64,000 nucleotides of DNA from the NCBI GenBank assembly GCA_964431655.1, contig CAYSKJ010000001.1:1-64000 (forward strand). The letters run 5' to 3'. Source of the DNA: CAYMEV01 sp964431655 [NCBI: uncultured bacterium]. GTDB taxonomy: Bacteria; CAYMEV01. The translations under genes were made by a program, and so were the position numbers. Shown here piece by piece: positions 1-8,814 of this stretch (the first letter of the stretch is position 1; the number at the start of each line of letters is the position of its first letter). Under the pieces are notes generated by a model that saw only the letters and a program-made list of their open reading frames with translations, made no database searches and was not told where the DNA came from.

Positions 1-177
1 CTTGTATCTTTTACCATTACCGGAGGTTCCCTGAGTTCAGGCACGGAGATTACCGATTCTTCAGGAAAAGTCAGTGTTGTTGCTACACCTACAATTACAG
101 AAGGTTTAATGACAATTTCAGCAGATGCGGGATTTGGTGTAACCAGCTCAATAACCGTTGCTGTTAACCCAAGTTAG
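1..177 (+). CDS. C-terminal end of an Ig-like (Big/invasin-type) surface protein, partial
   Basis: The open frame enters from the left edge and stops with TAG at 175-177, giving 58 residues. It has the alternating pattern of a bacterial Ig-like domain: a strand ending in GGSLSSGT, then TDSSGKVSVVATPT, then a closing strand SSITVAVNPS. This matches the add-a-property, then GxA, then closing-strand layout of Big_1 (invasin/intimin) repeats. Two lipoproteins with related Ig-like folds follow on the same strand, the first after only 16 bases, so the genes probably form one transcription unit of exported surface proteins. The N-terminus and signal peptide lie outside the window. The fold is inferred; the function beyond a surface or structural role is unknown. 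Confidence 0.6.
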   Translation, partial: LVSFTITGGSLSSGTEITDSSGKVSVVATPTITEGLMTISADAGFGVTSSITVAVNPS

Positions 178-193
178 TTAAAGGAGTAGTGCT

Positions 194-769
194 ATGAAAT
201 CAAAGATATTTATTTTTTCACTAATCGTTCTATCGGTCATATTCCTGTCTTCCTGCGAGGCAGACAGCCCGAATGCACCCAGTGATCCTGCCGAGGGCGA
301 ATATACAGGAAATGCCTATACTTTTATCGTCTGGGCCACACCCCATATAATCATGGTTGACGGGACATCAAGCTCTGTCGTCTCTGCAAGGCTCAGGGAT
401 CAGCACGGGAACGGCGTTGTCAATAAGATGGTTCTTTTCCAGCTTTATTACAATGAAAACTCCGATGTATTTGATCCCGATACAAACAATACGCCTATTG
501 ACTATAACCGGGAGTCTCAGAGAGAAGACTATGGTTTTCTTACAAACCAGACAGCTTCCACAGATCCGGGGGGAGTCGCCAGGACCGTATATTACAGTCC
601 TACAGACCCCTTCAGCTCTATATTCATTAATATTTACAACGGCGAACATAATGTTCCCACCGGCGCCACCGTATACATGGTAGTAAAGGGAACGGTATCC
701 GTTGACCTTGATGTCAGACAGATAGTCCTTGTCAACTGGTATCCCATTATGCTTTACTGGCCCTATTAA
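194..769 (+). CDS. Lipoprotein with Ig-like domain
   Basis: A 191-residue protein that starts after a clear ribosome binding site (AAGGAG, 8 bases upstream). Residues 1-21 form a lipoprotein signal peptide: Lys-rich start, hydrophobic core, then the lipobox LSSC with Cys at about residue 21. The body resembles a Big_1-like domain: an opening strand IIMVDGTSSSVVSARLRDQHGNGV, here shortened to its key part DGTSSSVVSA, then DPGGVARTVYYSP. It should be diacylated or triacylated by the Lgt/LspA/Lnt enzymes encoded later in this window. It sits 16 bases after the truncated Ig-like gene and is closed by a strong terminator. No enzymatic motif is visible, so an adhesin or matrix role is only a guess. 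Confidence 0.7.
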   Translation: MKSKIFIFSLIVLSVIFLSSCEADSPNAPSDPAEGEYTGNAYTFIVWATPHIIMVDGTSSSVVSARLRDQHGNGVVNKMVLFQLYYNENSDVFDPDTNNTPIDYNRESQREDYGFLTNQTASTDPGGVARTVYYSPTDPFSSIFINIYNGEHNVPTGATVYMVVKGTVSVDLDVRQIVLVNWYPIMLYWPY

Positions 770-776
770 TATGATT

Positions 777-808
777 GAGCCTGCACCGAAAGGTGCAGGC
801 TCTTTTTT
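777..808 (+). terminator. Rho-independent terminator
   Basis: A perfect 11-bp stem (GAGCCTGCACC, 777-787, and its complement, 792-802) closes a GAAA tetraloop and is followed directly by six T residues (803-808). It lies 7 bases after the stop of the lipoprotein at 194-769 and separates it from the next lipoprotein gene. Confidence 0.93.
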
Positions 809-944
809 ATATTATAGAAAACCTTTCTGCTCTCATATTGTTTAATCAAATATAATACTGAAATATTAATAAAAATATCTTTATCTTTTGTGATATCTCT
901 GGTATTATTTTGTTCTGAATATATTTTACAGGGGGATAATTCCT

Positions 945-1688
945 ATGAGACGGTATCTGATTTCAGGATTGCTAATTATTTTCATGTTTATTTTTGCTGG
1001 ATGCGACAGCGTTCCTCTTACCGCTCCGAGTGATTCATCCATAATTTTAATTGCAAATCCTGAGGAAATTAATGCAAATTCCGGAACTTCGGTTATTACC
1101 GCCATGGTTACCGATGCTGACGGCAACCCGGTTCCCAACGGCACCACCATTTATTTCAGCACTACACTGGGAAGCCTTGAAAAGCAGGAATCAGAAACGA
1201 CAAACGGCGCAGCTGTCACCGTTCTTCATGCCGGGGCCATGCCGGGAGAAGCAAAGGTAAGGGCTCAGTCAGGAGGTATCACTGCAGATGTTTCGGTCTG
1301 GATAGGGGGAAAACCTGCCGAAATAATGATATTAAATGCAACCCCTTCAGCAATCAATGTGGGGGGCACATCCCAGATAACCTGCACACTGCTTTCCTCC
1401 GGGGGCTATCCCGTTCCCAACCAGCCTGTTGTATTTACCGCTGATAACGGTACTCTCCAGAATGCCGGCACTCTCCTTTATACCAATGCAAACGGCCAGG
1501 TGGTAGAGTACGTAACAGCTGAATTTGACCTTCCCGATACCGACCCTCCCCATGGTGTCCACGGGTTTTATATAACGGTTACTGCCAATGCGCCATCTTC
1601 AGCAGATGGAGGTTCAGATAACAGAGATACAGGCAACAGGGGCTGTTCGGGATTGAGTGAATCAGTGCAGATAACAGTGTATAAGTAG
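945..1688 (+). CDS. Lipoprotein with two tandem Ig-like (Big) domains
   Basis: A 247-residue protein. Residues 1-20 are a lipoprotein signal peptide with lipobox FAGC (Cys about 20). Two Big_1-type repeats follow: residues about 33-125, with VTDADGNPVPNGTTIYFST and TTNGAAVTVL signatures, and about 130-246, with LSSGGYPVPNQPVVFTA and TNANGQVVEYV. The 'G.PVPN..V.F....G' pattern is characteristic of invasin/intimin-like Big_1 domains. The start follows a purine-rich site (GGGGG, 8 bases upstream). The protein is predicted to be anchored in a membrane and exposed outside the cytoplasm. It differs from its neighbour at 194 by having two repeats and is probably a paralogue. The ligand and role are unknown. 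Confidence 0.75.
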   Translation: MRRYLISGLLIIFMFIFAGCDSVPLTAPSDSSIILIANPEEINANSGTSVITAMVTDADGNPVPNGTTIYFSTTLGSLEKQESETTNGAAVTVLHAGAMPGEAKVRAQSGGITADVSVWIGGKPAEIMILNATPSAINVGGTSQITCTLLSSGGYPVPNQPVVFTADNGTLQNAGTLLYTNANGQVVEYVTAEFDLPDTDPPHGVHGFYITVTANAPSSADGGSDNRDTGNRGCSGLSESVQITVYK

Positions 1689-1702
1689 TAAATAAAATAT
1701 TT

Positions 1703-2494
1703 ATGGAAGATAAAAAAGGCAAAAAGGAACAGGTATTCTTGTCCCCGAAAATAGCTGAATATAACAGGATGATGATGAAAAACCCAAGGAGCCTGGTTTT
1801 TATAAACCTTGCCGATGAATACAGGAAAGGAAAGCTTTACCAGGAAGCGGTCGTCACCCTGGAGCAGGGGTTAAATGAGCACCCTTCCAGTGTGCCGGCA
1901 TTGTGTCTTTTAGGACAGATATACTTTGAAATGGCAAATTATGAAAAATCAAGGCAGTTCCTGGAAAAGGTTTTGGCCATAAAGGATGACAATATAACTG
2001 CCTTGAAGCTTATATCAAGGATTTACATCTTCAGCCACTGGATTACTGATGCTAAAAACACCCTCAGCAAAGCACTGAGCTGCTATCCTGAGGATGAGGA
2101 GATCATCGGCATGCTAAGGGAAGTTGACCCTGATTTTGAATACGGCGGGTATGAAGATCAGGAGCCGGGAGAAAAGCCCGAAAGCCTTTCAGGCAACCGG
2201 GATGAATACCAGGAGGATACGCCGACTTCCATAGCCACGGTCACCCTTGCCAGGCTGTATATCCAGCAGGGTTTCTACCAGAAGGGTATTGCAATCCTTG
2301 CCAAGATACTTAAAAAGGACCCCATGGACCAGGAGGCCATCAGCCTTTATGAGGAGGCCTCGGAAAATATCAGGCAGAAGAATGAAAAACGGAAGGAATT
2401 AAACGGATCTCAAAGCGACGAGTCAAGGGTAAAAAAGGAAAATAAGCTCAGATCATTTCTTAGAAATATAGGAAAAAAAAACAATAAGGAGTAA
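1703..2494 (+). CDS. TPR-repeat protein
   Basis: A 263-residue cytoplasmic protein without signal peptide. Residues about 20-150 contain consecutive TPR helices (for example LADEYRKGKLYQEAVVTLEQ and LLGQIYFEMANYEKSRQFLE), and a further pair lies at about 172-225 (LARLYIQQGFYQKGIAILAK). The two blocks are joined by an acidic linker. The last 40 residues are rich in Lys, Arg and Glu. It is followed after 12 bases by a roadblock-fold protein, then aroQ. TPR arrays bind protein partners; the roadblock neighbour suggests a scaffold for a small-GTPase or polarity module, but no GTPase gene is seen here. No strong ribosome binding site precedes the ATG. Confidence 0.75.
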   Translation: MEDKKGKKEQVFLSPKIAEYNRMMMKNPRSLVFINLADEYRKGKLYQEAVVTLEQGLNEHPSSVPALCLLGQIYFEMANYEKSRQFLEKVLAIKDDNITALKLISRIYIFSHWITDAKNTLSKALSCYPEDEEIIGMLREVDPDFEYGGYEDQEPGEKPESLSGNRDEYQEDTPTSIATVTLARLYIQQGFYQKGIAILAKILKKDPMDQEAISLYEEASENIRQKNEKRKELNGSQSDESRVKKENKLRSFLRNIGKKNNKE

Positions 2495-2506
2495 AGAGGT
2501 AAAATA

Positions 2507-2866
2507 ATGGATTTTAAAGAGATTTTATCCAAGCTGATAGAAAAGACACCGGGAGGGCTTGGCGCTGCCCTGGTGGCCAAGGACGGCCTTATTGTGGAGT
2601 CCTGGACAAAAGAGGGTTTTGCTGTTGATGAAATAGCTGTCCACATCACTCAGCCCCTCATGAAATCCGAGAATTCTGTAAAGAATGCACGTATAGGCAT
2701 ATTTGAAGAGATGCTTCTTTTTACAGATAAATTCAGCCTTATACTAAAGAATATTACCGACGAATACTTCCTTATGACTGTTATAGACAGATCATGCGGT
2801 ATATACGGCAAGGGAAGGTATGAAGCAGATAAAACCATTAAAAAGCTCAGGCCTGAGCTTGTCTGA
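2507..2866 (+). CDS. Roadblock/LC7-fold (MglB-like) protein
   Basis: A 119-residue protein whose length and pattern fit the roadblock/LC7 fold: an N-terminal helix (ILSKLIEKTPGG), a strand with GALVAKDGLIVES-like sequence, a central helix, a hydrophobic strand pair (LLFTDKFSLILKNI, YFLMTVID) and a C-terminal helix. MglB-type members act as dimeric regulators of Ras-like GTPases such as MglA in polarity and gliding. It starts 12 bases after a TPR gene and ends 12 bases before aroQ, so all three are probably co-transcribed. No MglA-like GTPase is encoded in the window. The family call rests on the fold pattern only. Confidence 0.6.
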   Translation: MDFKEILSKLIEKTPGGLGAALVAKDGLIVESWTKEGFAVDEIAVHITQPLMKSENSVKNARIGIFEEMLLFTDKFSLILKNITDEYFLMTVIDRSCGIYGKGRYEADKTIKKLRPELV

Positions 2867-2878
2867 CTGAAAGACGCA

Positions 2879-3319
2879 ATGACAGGAATATTCGTTCTTA
2901 ACGGCCCAAACCTTAATTTTCTGGGCAGAAGAGATAGCAATACTTACGGAAAGCGCGGAATAAAAGCCCTTAATGAAATACTTCTTCAGGAGTCGGGCAA
3001 TTTAATGATAGAGCCGGTAATCCGCCAGACAAACAGTGAAAGCGAGGCTATAGACTTCATACAGGAAAATTATTCCTGTGCCGGCGGAATTGTAAACCTG
3101 GGGGCCTGGACCCACTATTCATATGCCCTGAGGGATGCCCTGGAGGATTTCAATAAACCCTTCATTGAGGTGCATATATCCAATATCATGGCCCGGGAGG
3201 AATTCAGGAGAAAAAGCGTAATATCCGATATTGCTTCAGGGATTATATGCGGATTCGGGCTTTTTAGCTATGTGCTGGCTTTGAAGGCAATAGCAGATAT
3301 TTTAAATATTAGAGAATAA
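2879..3319 (+). CDS. aroQ: Type II 3-dehydroquinate dehydratase
   Basis: Catalyses dehydration of 3-dehydroquinate to 3-dehydroshikimate in the shikimate pathway, in the cytoplasm as a dodecamer. At 146 residues it has the standard family length. Recognisable motifs are NGPNLNFLGRR near the N-terminus (the usual NGPNLNLLGxRE), a Tyr in the lid segment (TYG), VNLGAWTHYSYALRDAL (usually INPGAYTHTSVALRDAL) and EVHISN followed by the Arg-containing AREEFRRKS, which supply the catalytic Tyr, Asn, His and Arg. It follows the roadblock gene and precedes efp, an aroQ-efp order common in many bacteria. No other shikimate gene is present here. Confidence 0.93.
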   Translation: MTGIFVLNGPNLNFLGRRDSNTYGKRGIKALNEILLQESGNLMIEPVIRQTNSESEAIDFIQENYSCAGGIVNLGAWTHYSYALRDALEDFNKPFIEVHISNIMAREEFRRKSVISDIASGIICGFGLFSYVLALKAIADILNIRE

Positions 3320-3421
3320 AACAGACCAGACAAAAAATTACCTCTCCAGTTAAATAAAAGCTTGATTTATCCTGTTTATTATTATAGGAAACTAATAAAA
3401 ATATTATAATGGAGTAGTTTT

Positions 3422-3985
3422 ATGTATTCAACCAGTGATTTCAGGATAGGGCTGAAGATTGAGCTGGACAATGAGCCCTATATCATTACCTATTTTCAGC
3501 ATGTAAAGCCCGGAAAGGGCGGTGCTTTCGTAAGAACCAAGCTGAAAAACATTATCACAAAAGCTGTGCTGGAAAGGACCTTCCGATCCGGTGAAAAGGT
3601 GGGAAAGCCCGATATTGAAGAGAAAAGCATGTCCTACAGCTATAAGGAAGCCCCGAATTACGTATTTATGGATAATGAGACCTATGAGCAGGTGTTTATT
3701 GCTGAGGACGACGTGGGAAACGCAGCCAGTTTTATAAAGGAGGATATGGAGGTATCTGTATTGTTTTTCAAAGGGAAACCTGTTGAGGTAGTACTTCCAA
3801 TCTTTGTAGAGCTTAGGGTTATTGAATCCGAACCAGGGGTAAAAGGTGACACGGCAACAGGAGCAACGAAGCCGGCAATAATGGAAACCGGGTTAACCCT
3901 GAATGTGCCTCTTTTCATTCAGGAGGGGGATATATTGAAGATTGACACCAGGACAGGAGAGTATATGGAAAGAGTCAAAAAATAA
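3422..3985 (+). CDS. efp: Translation elongation factor P
   Basis: A 187-residue EF-P, the factor that rescues ribosomes stalled at polyproline. All three beta-barrel domains are present: the N-terminal KOW-like domain (residues 1-64), the central OB domain and the C-terminal OB domain with the ending DTRTGEYMERV. The conserved loop reads KPGKGGAF, so the modifiable residue is Lys32. The start is preceded by GGAG, 6 bases upstream. Its stop overlaps the next start by one base (TAATG), coupling it to lipM. No EpmA (lysyl ligase) is encoded in this window; the aminomutase at 61232 pairs with ablB instead, so any modification of Lys32 is unresolved. Confidence 0.95.
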   Translation: MYSTSDFRIGLKIELDNEPYIITYFQHVKPGKGGAFVRTKLKNIITKAVLERTFRSGEKVGKPDIEEKSMSYSYKEAPNYVFMDNETYEQVFIAEDDVGNAASFIKEDMEVSVLFFKGKPVEVVLPIFVELRVIESEPGVKGDTATGATKPAIMETGLTLNVPLFIQEGDILKIDTRTGEYMERVKK

Positions 3986-4728
3986 TGGAAGTACTCTACT
4001 GCATCAGCCCGGTCACTGCTTCGGGAAAAGTCAATATGGAGGTTGACCGGAGGCTGATGGAGATATCAGAAAGAGAAGGCCGGAATTTTTTTCGTTTCTA
4101 CCGCTGGGAACCGGCATGCATATCCCTGGGAAGGGGTCAGGATCCCGAAGACCTGCTTGACACAGACTATATGCGCTCCATGGGTTATGACTGGGTAAAC
4201 AGGATAACAGGGGGGAGTTATGTACTGCACAAAGGGGATATAACCTATTCAATAACAGCATCCTCAAAAAGCTCCATGTTTAAGCTTCCCCTTATGGATT
4301 TTTACAAGCTGGTTCACCGGGCTTTCTATCTGGGTATCCTGAAAACTGGAATTGACAGCAGTATGATTACCTATGGCAACAGCAGGTTTGCCCGGGAGCA
4401 CAAAAAATCGCCCTGTTTTTCACACTTTTCAAACAATGAGATACTCATAGAGGGCAGGAAGATTCTCGGCAGTGCTCAGAAGAGGGGCAAAAATGGCCTT
4501 CTCCAGCACGGGTCCCTGCTTGTTGATGACTCTCTCTATGATCTTTACAGGATTCAAAAGGTTTTTGACGATTTTGATGCTATAGAAAAGAGTATTACCT
4601 ATATACGAAAATATGCTGATATTTCTTATGAGGAATTATACAGTCATATAACTGAATCTGTATGCGATGTATTTGGACTGAAATATTTAAGTGCGGAACT
4701 TAAGGAAGTGCTTGAAAATATTCCATAA
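3985..4728 (+). CDS. lipM: Lipoate/octanoate protein transferase, LipM-like
   Basis: A 247-residue BPL/LplA-family protein. It carries the family motif NRITGGSYVLHKGDITYSI, shortened here to RITGG plus the HKGDITYS segment, and the signature EGRKILGSAQKR followed by LLQHGSL. Cys144 in PCFSHF lies where LipM octanoyltransferases have their catalytic Cys. LipM moves octanoate from acyl carrier protein to GcvH or E2 domains; the same fold also includes lipoate ligases, which usually have a C-terminal domain missing here. It overlaps the efp stop by one base, so translation is probably coupled. Confidence is high for the family and moderate for the LipM subtype. Confidence 0.75.
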   Translation: MEVLYCISPVTASGKVNMEVDRRLMEISEREGRNFFRFYRWEPACISLGRGQDPEDLLDTDYMRSMGYDWVNRITGGSYVLHKGDITYSITASSKSSMFKLPLMDFYKLVHRAFYLGILKTGIDSSMITYGNSRFAREHKKSPCFSHFSNNEILIEGRKILGSAQKRGKNGLLQHGSLLVDDSLYDLYRIQKVFDDFDAIEKSITYIRKYADISYEELYSHITESVCDVFGLKYLSAELKEVLENIP

Positions 4729-4763
4729 AAGTGTAAGAATTAAATATATAGACATTTATTTTT

Positions 4764-4792
4764 TTGAAATTAGTATGGATCTATGATAGTAT
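4764..4792 (+). promoter_or_regulatory. Sigma-70 type promoter for the TPR gene at 4811
   Basis: TTGAAA (4764-4769), a 17-bp spacer and TAGTAT (4787-4792). The expected start of transcription near 4799 leaves only about a dozen bases before the ATG at 4811, and no Shine-Dalgarno sequence is seen there. Confidence 0.55.
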
Positions 4793-4810
4793 AGGCTTGG
4801 TGTATTATCA

Positions 4811-7800
4811 ATGGCAAAGAATGACAGAAGGATCTTATTAAAATTACATAAGATAGCTGAAAATTACAGGCAGAAGGGACAGCATGCCAATGCCATCAGG
4901 GAGTATGAGAACATACTCAAGCAGTATCCCGCGGAGAAGAAGCTGTATAATACCCTGGGCGACCTTTACCAGTTAGTCAGGGACAAGAAAAATGCCATCC
5001 GGAGTTATGTCGCTTATGCCAAGGCACTGGAAGACAATGGTTTCACCCTTCAGGCCATAGCAGTCTACAAAAAGATAACCAGGATAGATAATGAGGATCC
5101 CGAAGTCTATGCCAAGCTTGCAGACCTTTACAACCAGCAGGGCATAATCGCCGAATCAATATCCATGTATATGCACCTGGCTAACCTTTATCAGAAGCAG
5201 GGCCTGGTAAAGCGGGCAATTGCGGTATATGAAAAGGTTATAGACCTTCAGCCGGATAATCTTAAAATCATAGCCCTTCTGGCTGATCAGTACCTCAAAG
5301 AGGGAATGAAGTCTGAAGCCATCGACAAATACCTTCTTTTTGCAGATATCCTCCTTAAGAAGGATGAATGGGACAAGGTAAAGAGCATATATAACAAGAT
5401 TCTTGAGCTTGACCCTGATAATGTCAAAGTCAGGAAGGGTATAGGAAATCTCTATTTCCACGGCGGGGATTTTGAGAATGCAGAGAAATACCTTGTACAG
5501 GCTATAAGGGATTTTCCGGACAATGAGGAGATTCTGAAGGACCTGGGTGAAGTCTATATAAAAATAAAGGATTTTCAAAAGGGCAGAAAAATATTTGAAC
5601 GTCTTACGACCTTAATCCCGGATGATACATCTCTCAGAAAGAAATATGCCTTTATCCTTCTGAACCTGAGAGAAGACGAAGAAGCCAAGAAGCATCTTGA
5701 TATTCTTGTATCGCACTACAAATCTAACAATGCCTATGATAAAATGATAGATATGCTCAATGACGCCAAAAGACTGAGGAAACATTTCTTTTACGCCTAT
5801 AATACCCTTATTGACAATTACCATTTCCTGAAACAGGAAAGCAATAAGTATGAAACCATGAAGGAACTGGGGATAAGGTATTATGAGAGGGATAAGATCC
5901 CCGAAGCATATGAAATATTCAGGGAAATCAAATCCATCTACAGCAAAGACAGTGAGTTTATGGGTATATATAATGCCACGGAAAAAAGATTAAAGAGTGC
6001 AAAACAGGTTGAGGATACAGGAGCTGAAGAGATTTCCGCCGGCGAATTCGATATCGAGAACATCGAGGGAGAGATTAATTTTGATATCCCTGACGACCTT
6101 GTAGCAGAGAGCGATGCCAGCTCACCGGATATGGAAATATCAGAAAGGATAGATGAAGTCAGCATACCGGTTGATGAGATAGTGGATGAAAGCAGAGAAG
6201 ACATCATGGATCTTGAAATGGAAGATGTTATAAAAGACGGAAAGCCTGGAAATACCGAGGAGGTAATCATCGTTGACGATGACTTTATAACTTCAGAAGA
6301 CGATTTCTTTGTGGAAGATTCAGGAGAAAAGGTTGAGATATCCGAGGATGAGCTGGAGAGGGAGATTGACCAGCTTGAACTCAGCCAAAGCCAGGAAGTG
6401 CCGCTCCTTGGCACCAAGGAAGAGGAAGTTATAGATAAAAGCGGCGCTATCATCGAGGACCTGGAAGTTGATCTTGTTGATGACATGCAGTCTTCGGAAT
6501 ACGATAAGGATATGGACAGGGCATTCAGTACTGCTGACGAGGCTTTTGAACATCAGGGTGAAAAGGCGGTTTTTGAAAGCCAGGAGGATGAATCCTACAC
6601 CCTTATAAAGGAGAATCTTACCGAAGCAGAAGTATTCCTTAAATTCGGTCTTACAGAGAAAGCATACAAGCATATAAAGGCGGCCCTCGATATAAATCCC
6701 GAAAATATTGATACACTCCTTAAATTAAAGGAGCTTTATTCCCTGGAGGGGAAAAAGCAGGACCTTATAGCTGTCAGCATGAAGATAGCAGAGCTTTACA
6801 GAGTCAGCCAGGATGAAGAACATGCCATTAAGGAGTATAAATTCCTGCAGTCTGTTGATCCGAATAATCCGGTTCTCAAGGATGTTTTTGAAAGAGAGGC
6901 GCCGGCTTATGCTGAAGGGGAGAAGCATTATGACAGCCTGCTGGATGACCTTGTGCAGGAATCCGATGTCGATGATGATTTTGAGATAATTGAAGAGCAG
7001 GAAGGCCCTGAGGATACAGGTGTATCGGATCTAATATACACCTTAAAGAATAACAATATTCTTGAACAGGAGTCTATTGACCAGGACCTTGTTGACGCCC
7101 AGGATTTATTCAGCGATATAGATGAGCAGGCTGAACCTGGCGGAGAACCTGCGGAAGGCCAGGAGCAGGGTTTTTTTGAGGAAGAGGAAGAAGGGGAAAA
7201 AATAGAGGAATTTTCCGATGAAGACCTCTCAGGTGAGGATATGGAGATCGATTCCAGCCTTTCAGATGATTTCTTTGAGCTTGTTTCGCCGGATGACAGT
7301 GAAGAATCCTATGATATAGGCGAAGAGATGGGACTTGTAGGCCCTGAGGACGTAACCGATTCAGACCAGTCCATTACCCAGATAGTTGAAGAATTCAAAA
7401 AAGGGGTTAATGACCAGCTGTCACCGGAGGATTATGAGACCCATTATAACCTTGGAATCGCCTTTAAGGAAATGGGGCTTATTGAAGATGCCATTGAAGC
7501 TTTCGAAAAGGCCGCCAGTACCGGTAAGATAATGATTGAAAGCGTTAGTATGCTTGGGCTGTGCTACATAGAAAAGGGAATGTATCAGAGGGCTATCGAT
7601 CAGTTCAAAAGGGGCCTGGAATTCCTGGAAAAGGACTCTGATCCCTATATTGGCATGATATATGACCTGGCAAATGTATATGAAATAAGCAATGATCCTG
7701 AAAGAGCCTATATATACTTTGAAGAAATAAAACAAAAAAAACCGGGTTTCCGTGACACAAAGGAGCGTTTAAGCTCCCTGGAAGGCAGGATAAATAAAAC

Positions 7801-7885
7801 CAAGGTCAAGGATATAAAAAACAGCCTTTCTGCTGAAATTTCCAGGCAGGAAGACCCTAATAACCCCAGAATATCCTATATATAA
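4811..7885 (+). CDS. Large TPR protein with long acidic linkers
   Basis: A 1024-residue cytoplasmic protein with no signal peptide. Three TPR blocks are visible: residues about 1-395 (at least eight repeats), about 595-690 and about 867-985. They are separated by strongly acidic Asp/Glu/Ser-rich linkers at about 398-590 and 700-865, which look disordered. The gene starts behind its own promoter and is followed after 9 bases by an ExeA-type AAA ATPase. Similar large TPR proteins act as scaffolds for motility or secretion machinery, but no specific partner can be named from sequence. The acidic linkers give long Ser-rich open frames on the opposite strand that are not genes. Confidence 0.75.
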   Translation: MAKNDRRILLKLHKIAENYRQKGQHANAIREYENILKQYPAEKKLYNTLGDLYQLVRDKKNAIRSYVAYAKALEDNGFTLQAIAVYKKITRIDNEDPEVYAKLADLYNQQGIIAESISMYMHLANLYQKQGLVKRAIAVYEKVIDLQPDNLKIIALLADQYLKEGMKSEAIDKYLLFADILLKKDEWDKVKSIYNKILELDPDNVKVRKGIGNLYFHGGDFENAEKYLVQAIRDFPDNEEILKDLGEVYIKIKDFQKGRKIFERLTTLIPDDTSLRKKYAFILLNLREDEEAKKHLDILVSHYKSNNAYDKMIDMLNDAKRLRKHFFYAYNTLIDNYHFLKQESNKYETMKELGIRYYERDKIPEAYEIFREIKSIYSKDSEFMGIYNATEKRLKSAKQVEDTGAEEISAGEFDIENIEGEINFDIPDDLVAESDASSPDMEISERIDEVSIPVDEIVDESREDIMDLEMEDVIKDGKPGNTEEVIIVDDDFITSEDDFFVEDSGEKVEISEDELEREIDQLELSQSQEVPLLGTKEEEVIDKSGAIIEDLEVDLVDDMQSSEYDKDMDRAFSTADEAFEHQGEKAVFESQEDESYTLIKENLTEAEVFLKFGLTEKAYKHIKAALDINPENIDTLLKLKELYSLEGKKQDLIAVSMKIAELYRVSQDEEHAIKEYKFLQSVDPNNPVLKDVFEREAPAYAEGEKHYDSLLDDLVQESDVDDDFEIIEEQEGPEDTGVSDLIYTLKNNNILEQESIDQDLVDAQDLFSDIDEQAEPGGEPAEGQEQGFFEEEEEGEKIEEFSDEDLSGEDMEIDSSLSDDFFELVSPDDSEESYDIGEEMGLVGPEDVTDSDQSITQIVEEFKKGVNDQLSPEDYETHYNLGIAFKEMGLIEDAIEAFEKAASTGKIMIESVSMLGLCYIEKGMYQRAIDQFKRGLEFLEKDSDPYIGMIYDLANVYEISNDPERAYIYFEEIKQKKPGFRDTKERLSSLEGRINKTKVKDIKNSLSAEISRQEDPNNPRISYI

Positions 7886-7894
7886 AACGATTAT

Positions 7895-8710
7895 ATGGAT
7901 TATCTGAATTTTTATAAGCTTAGCAATATACCGTTCTCTAATACTCCTGACAACCGTTTTTTCTTTGACAGCAGGAATCATAAGGATGCTCTGGTAAGGC
8001 TTCACCACAGCGCAGAAGTAATGAGCGGATTTGTTCTGGTGGTAGGCCATATTGGAGCCGGTAAGACGACCCTGGCAAGAAAATTCCTGGCATCCCTTGA
8101 TGAAAGTCTTTACGAGGCAGCCCTGCTGGTAATGATACATACAGAAGTTACTGCCGACTGGCTTCTTCACAGGATTGCCTCCCAGCTTGGCGTAAAGGAT
8201 GCCGGAACAAAAAAGGCTGATATTCTTCCTGCCCTTTATGCAAGGTTGTATGAAATATACCAGAATAATAAGAAAGCCGTGGTGATCATAGATGAAGCTC
8301 AAATGCTTCATACAAGAGAAATGATGGAAGAGTTCAGGGGAATGCTGAATCTGGAAGTTCCCGGCAGAAAACTTATTCATTTTCTTTTTTTCGGGCTGCC
8401 TGAAGTGGAGGATCTCATAAAGATTGATCCCCCGCTTTATCATAGAATGAGCATGAGAATCAAACTGTCGCCCTTCAAATACCCCGAAACAGTCGAATAT
8501 ATTGTCCACCGGCTTAAGATCGCCGGAGCAACCTACCCCATATTCTCAACGGAATCCTTCAGGATGATACATGATGCAGCCAAGGGTATTCCAAGGCTGA
8601 TAAACACCATATGCGAGAACTGCCTGTTTGAAGGTTATCTCCTGAAAGCCAGAATAATAGGCGGGGATATAACATCTGAGGTTGTCAGGAACCTGGCCAT
8701 TGAAGTCTGA
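7895..8710 (+). CDS. ExeA/GspA-type AAA ATPase
   Basis: A 271-residue ATPase beginning MDYLNFYKLSNIPFSNTPDNR-like, shortened to YKLSNIPFSNTPD, the usual start of ExeA-family proteins ('Y..fgl...PF..tPDp.f'). Walker A is GHIGAGKTT (residues 51-59), Walker B VVIIDEAQ (129-136), and the C-terminal lid has the Arg finger region GIPRLINTIC. Family members energise assembly of type II secretion or pilus components, often with a peptidoglycan-binding tail; this one has no such tail and no membrane helix. It follows the acidic TPR gene by 9 bases, so the two are probably one unit. The exact machine served is unknown; a pilT gene lies 30 kb away. Confidence 0.8.
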   Translation: MDYLNFYKLSNIPFSNTPDNRFFFDSRNHKDALVRLHHSAEVMSGFVLVVGHIGAGKTTLARKFLASLDESLYEAALLVMIHTEVTADWLLHRIASQLGVKDAGTKKADILPALYARLYEIYQNNKKAVVIIDEAQMLHTREMMEEFRGMLNLEVPGRKLIHFLFFGLPEVEDLIKIDPPLYHRMSMRIKLSPFKYPETVEYIVHRLKIAGATYPIFSTESFRMIHDAAKGIPRLINTICENCLFEGYLLKARIIGGDITSEVVRNLAIEV

Positions 8711-8731
8711 ACCATTTCAAAAAGAAAATAT

Positions 8732-8761
8732 TTGACTTTGAACGGTTTTTGTGTTTAATAT
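8732..8761 (+). promoter_or_regulatory. Sigma-70 type promoter upstream of tRNA-Gly
   Basis: TTGACT (8732-8737) and TAATAT (8756-8761) with an 18-bp spacer, or TTAATA (8755-8760) with 17 bp. Transcription would start about 47 bases before the tRNA and could continue into the bactofilin gene, since no terminator is seen between them. Confidence 0.6.
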
Positions 8762-8814
8762 GAATTGATGTAATGTTTTGATTGTATCAGGCTTTAAATA
8801 GTAATTTTGAAGAA

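Noticed and set aside
5938-6486. Ser-rich 182-codon open frame on the minus strand
   Set aside because: It mirrors the acidic Asp/Glu linker of the TPR gene, which gives a Ser-rich antisense by base composition alone.
7769-8509. 246-codon open frame antisense to the ExeA-type ATPase
   Set aside because: The plus strand carries intact Walker motifs, and the antisense product has no recognisable domain.
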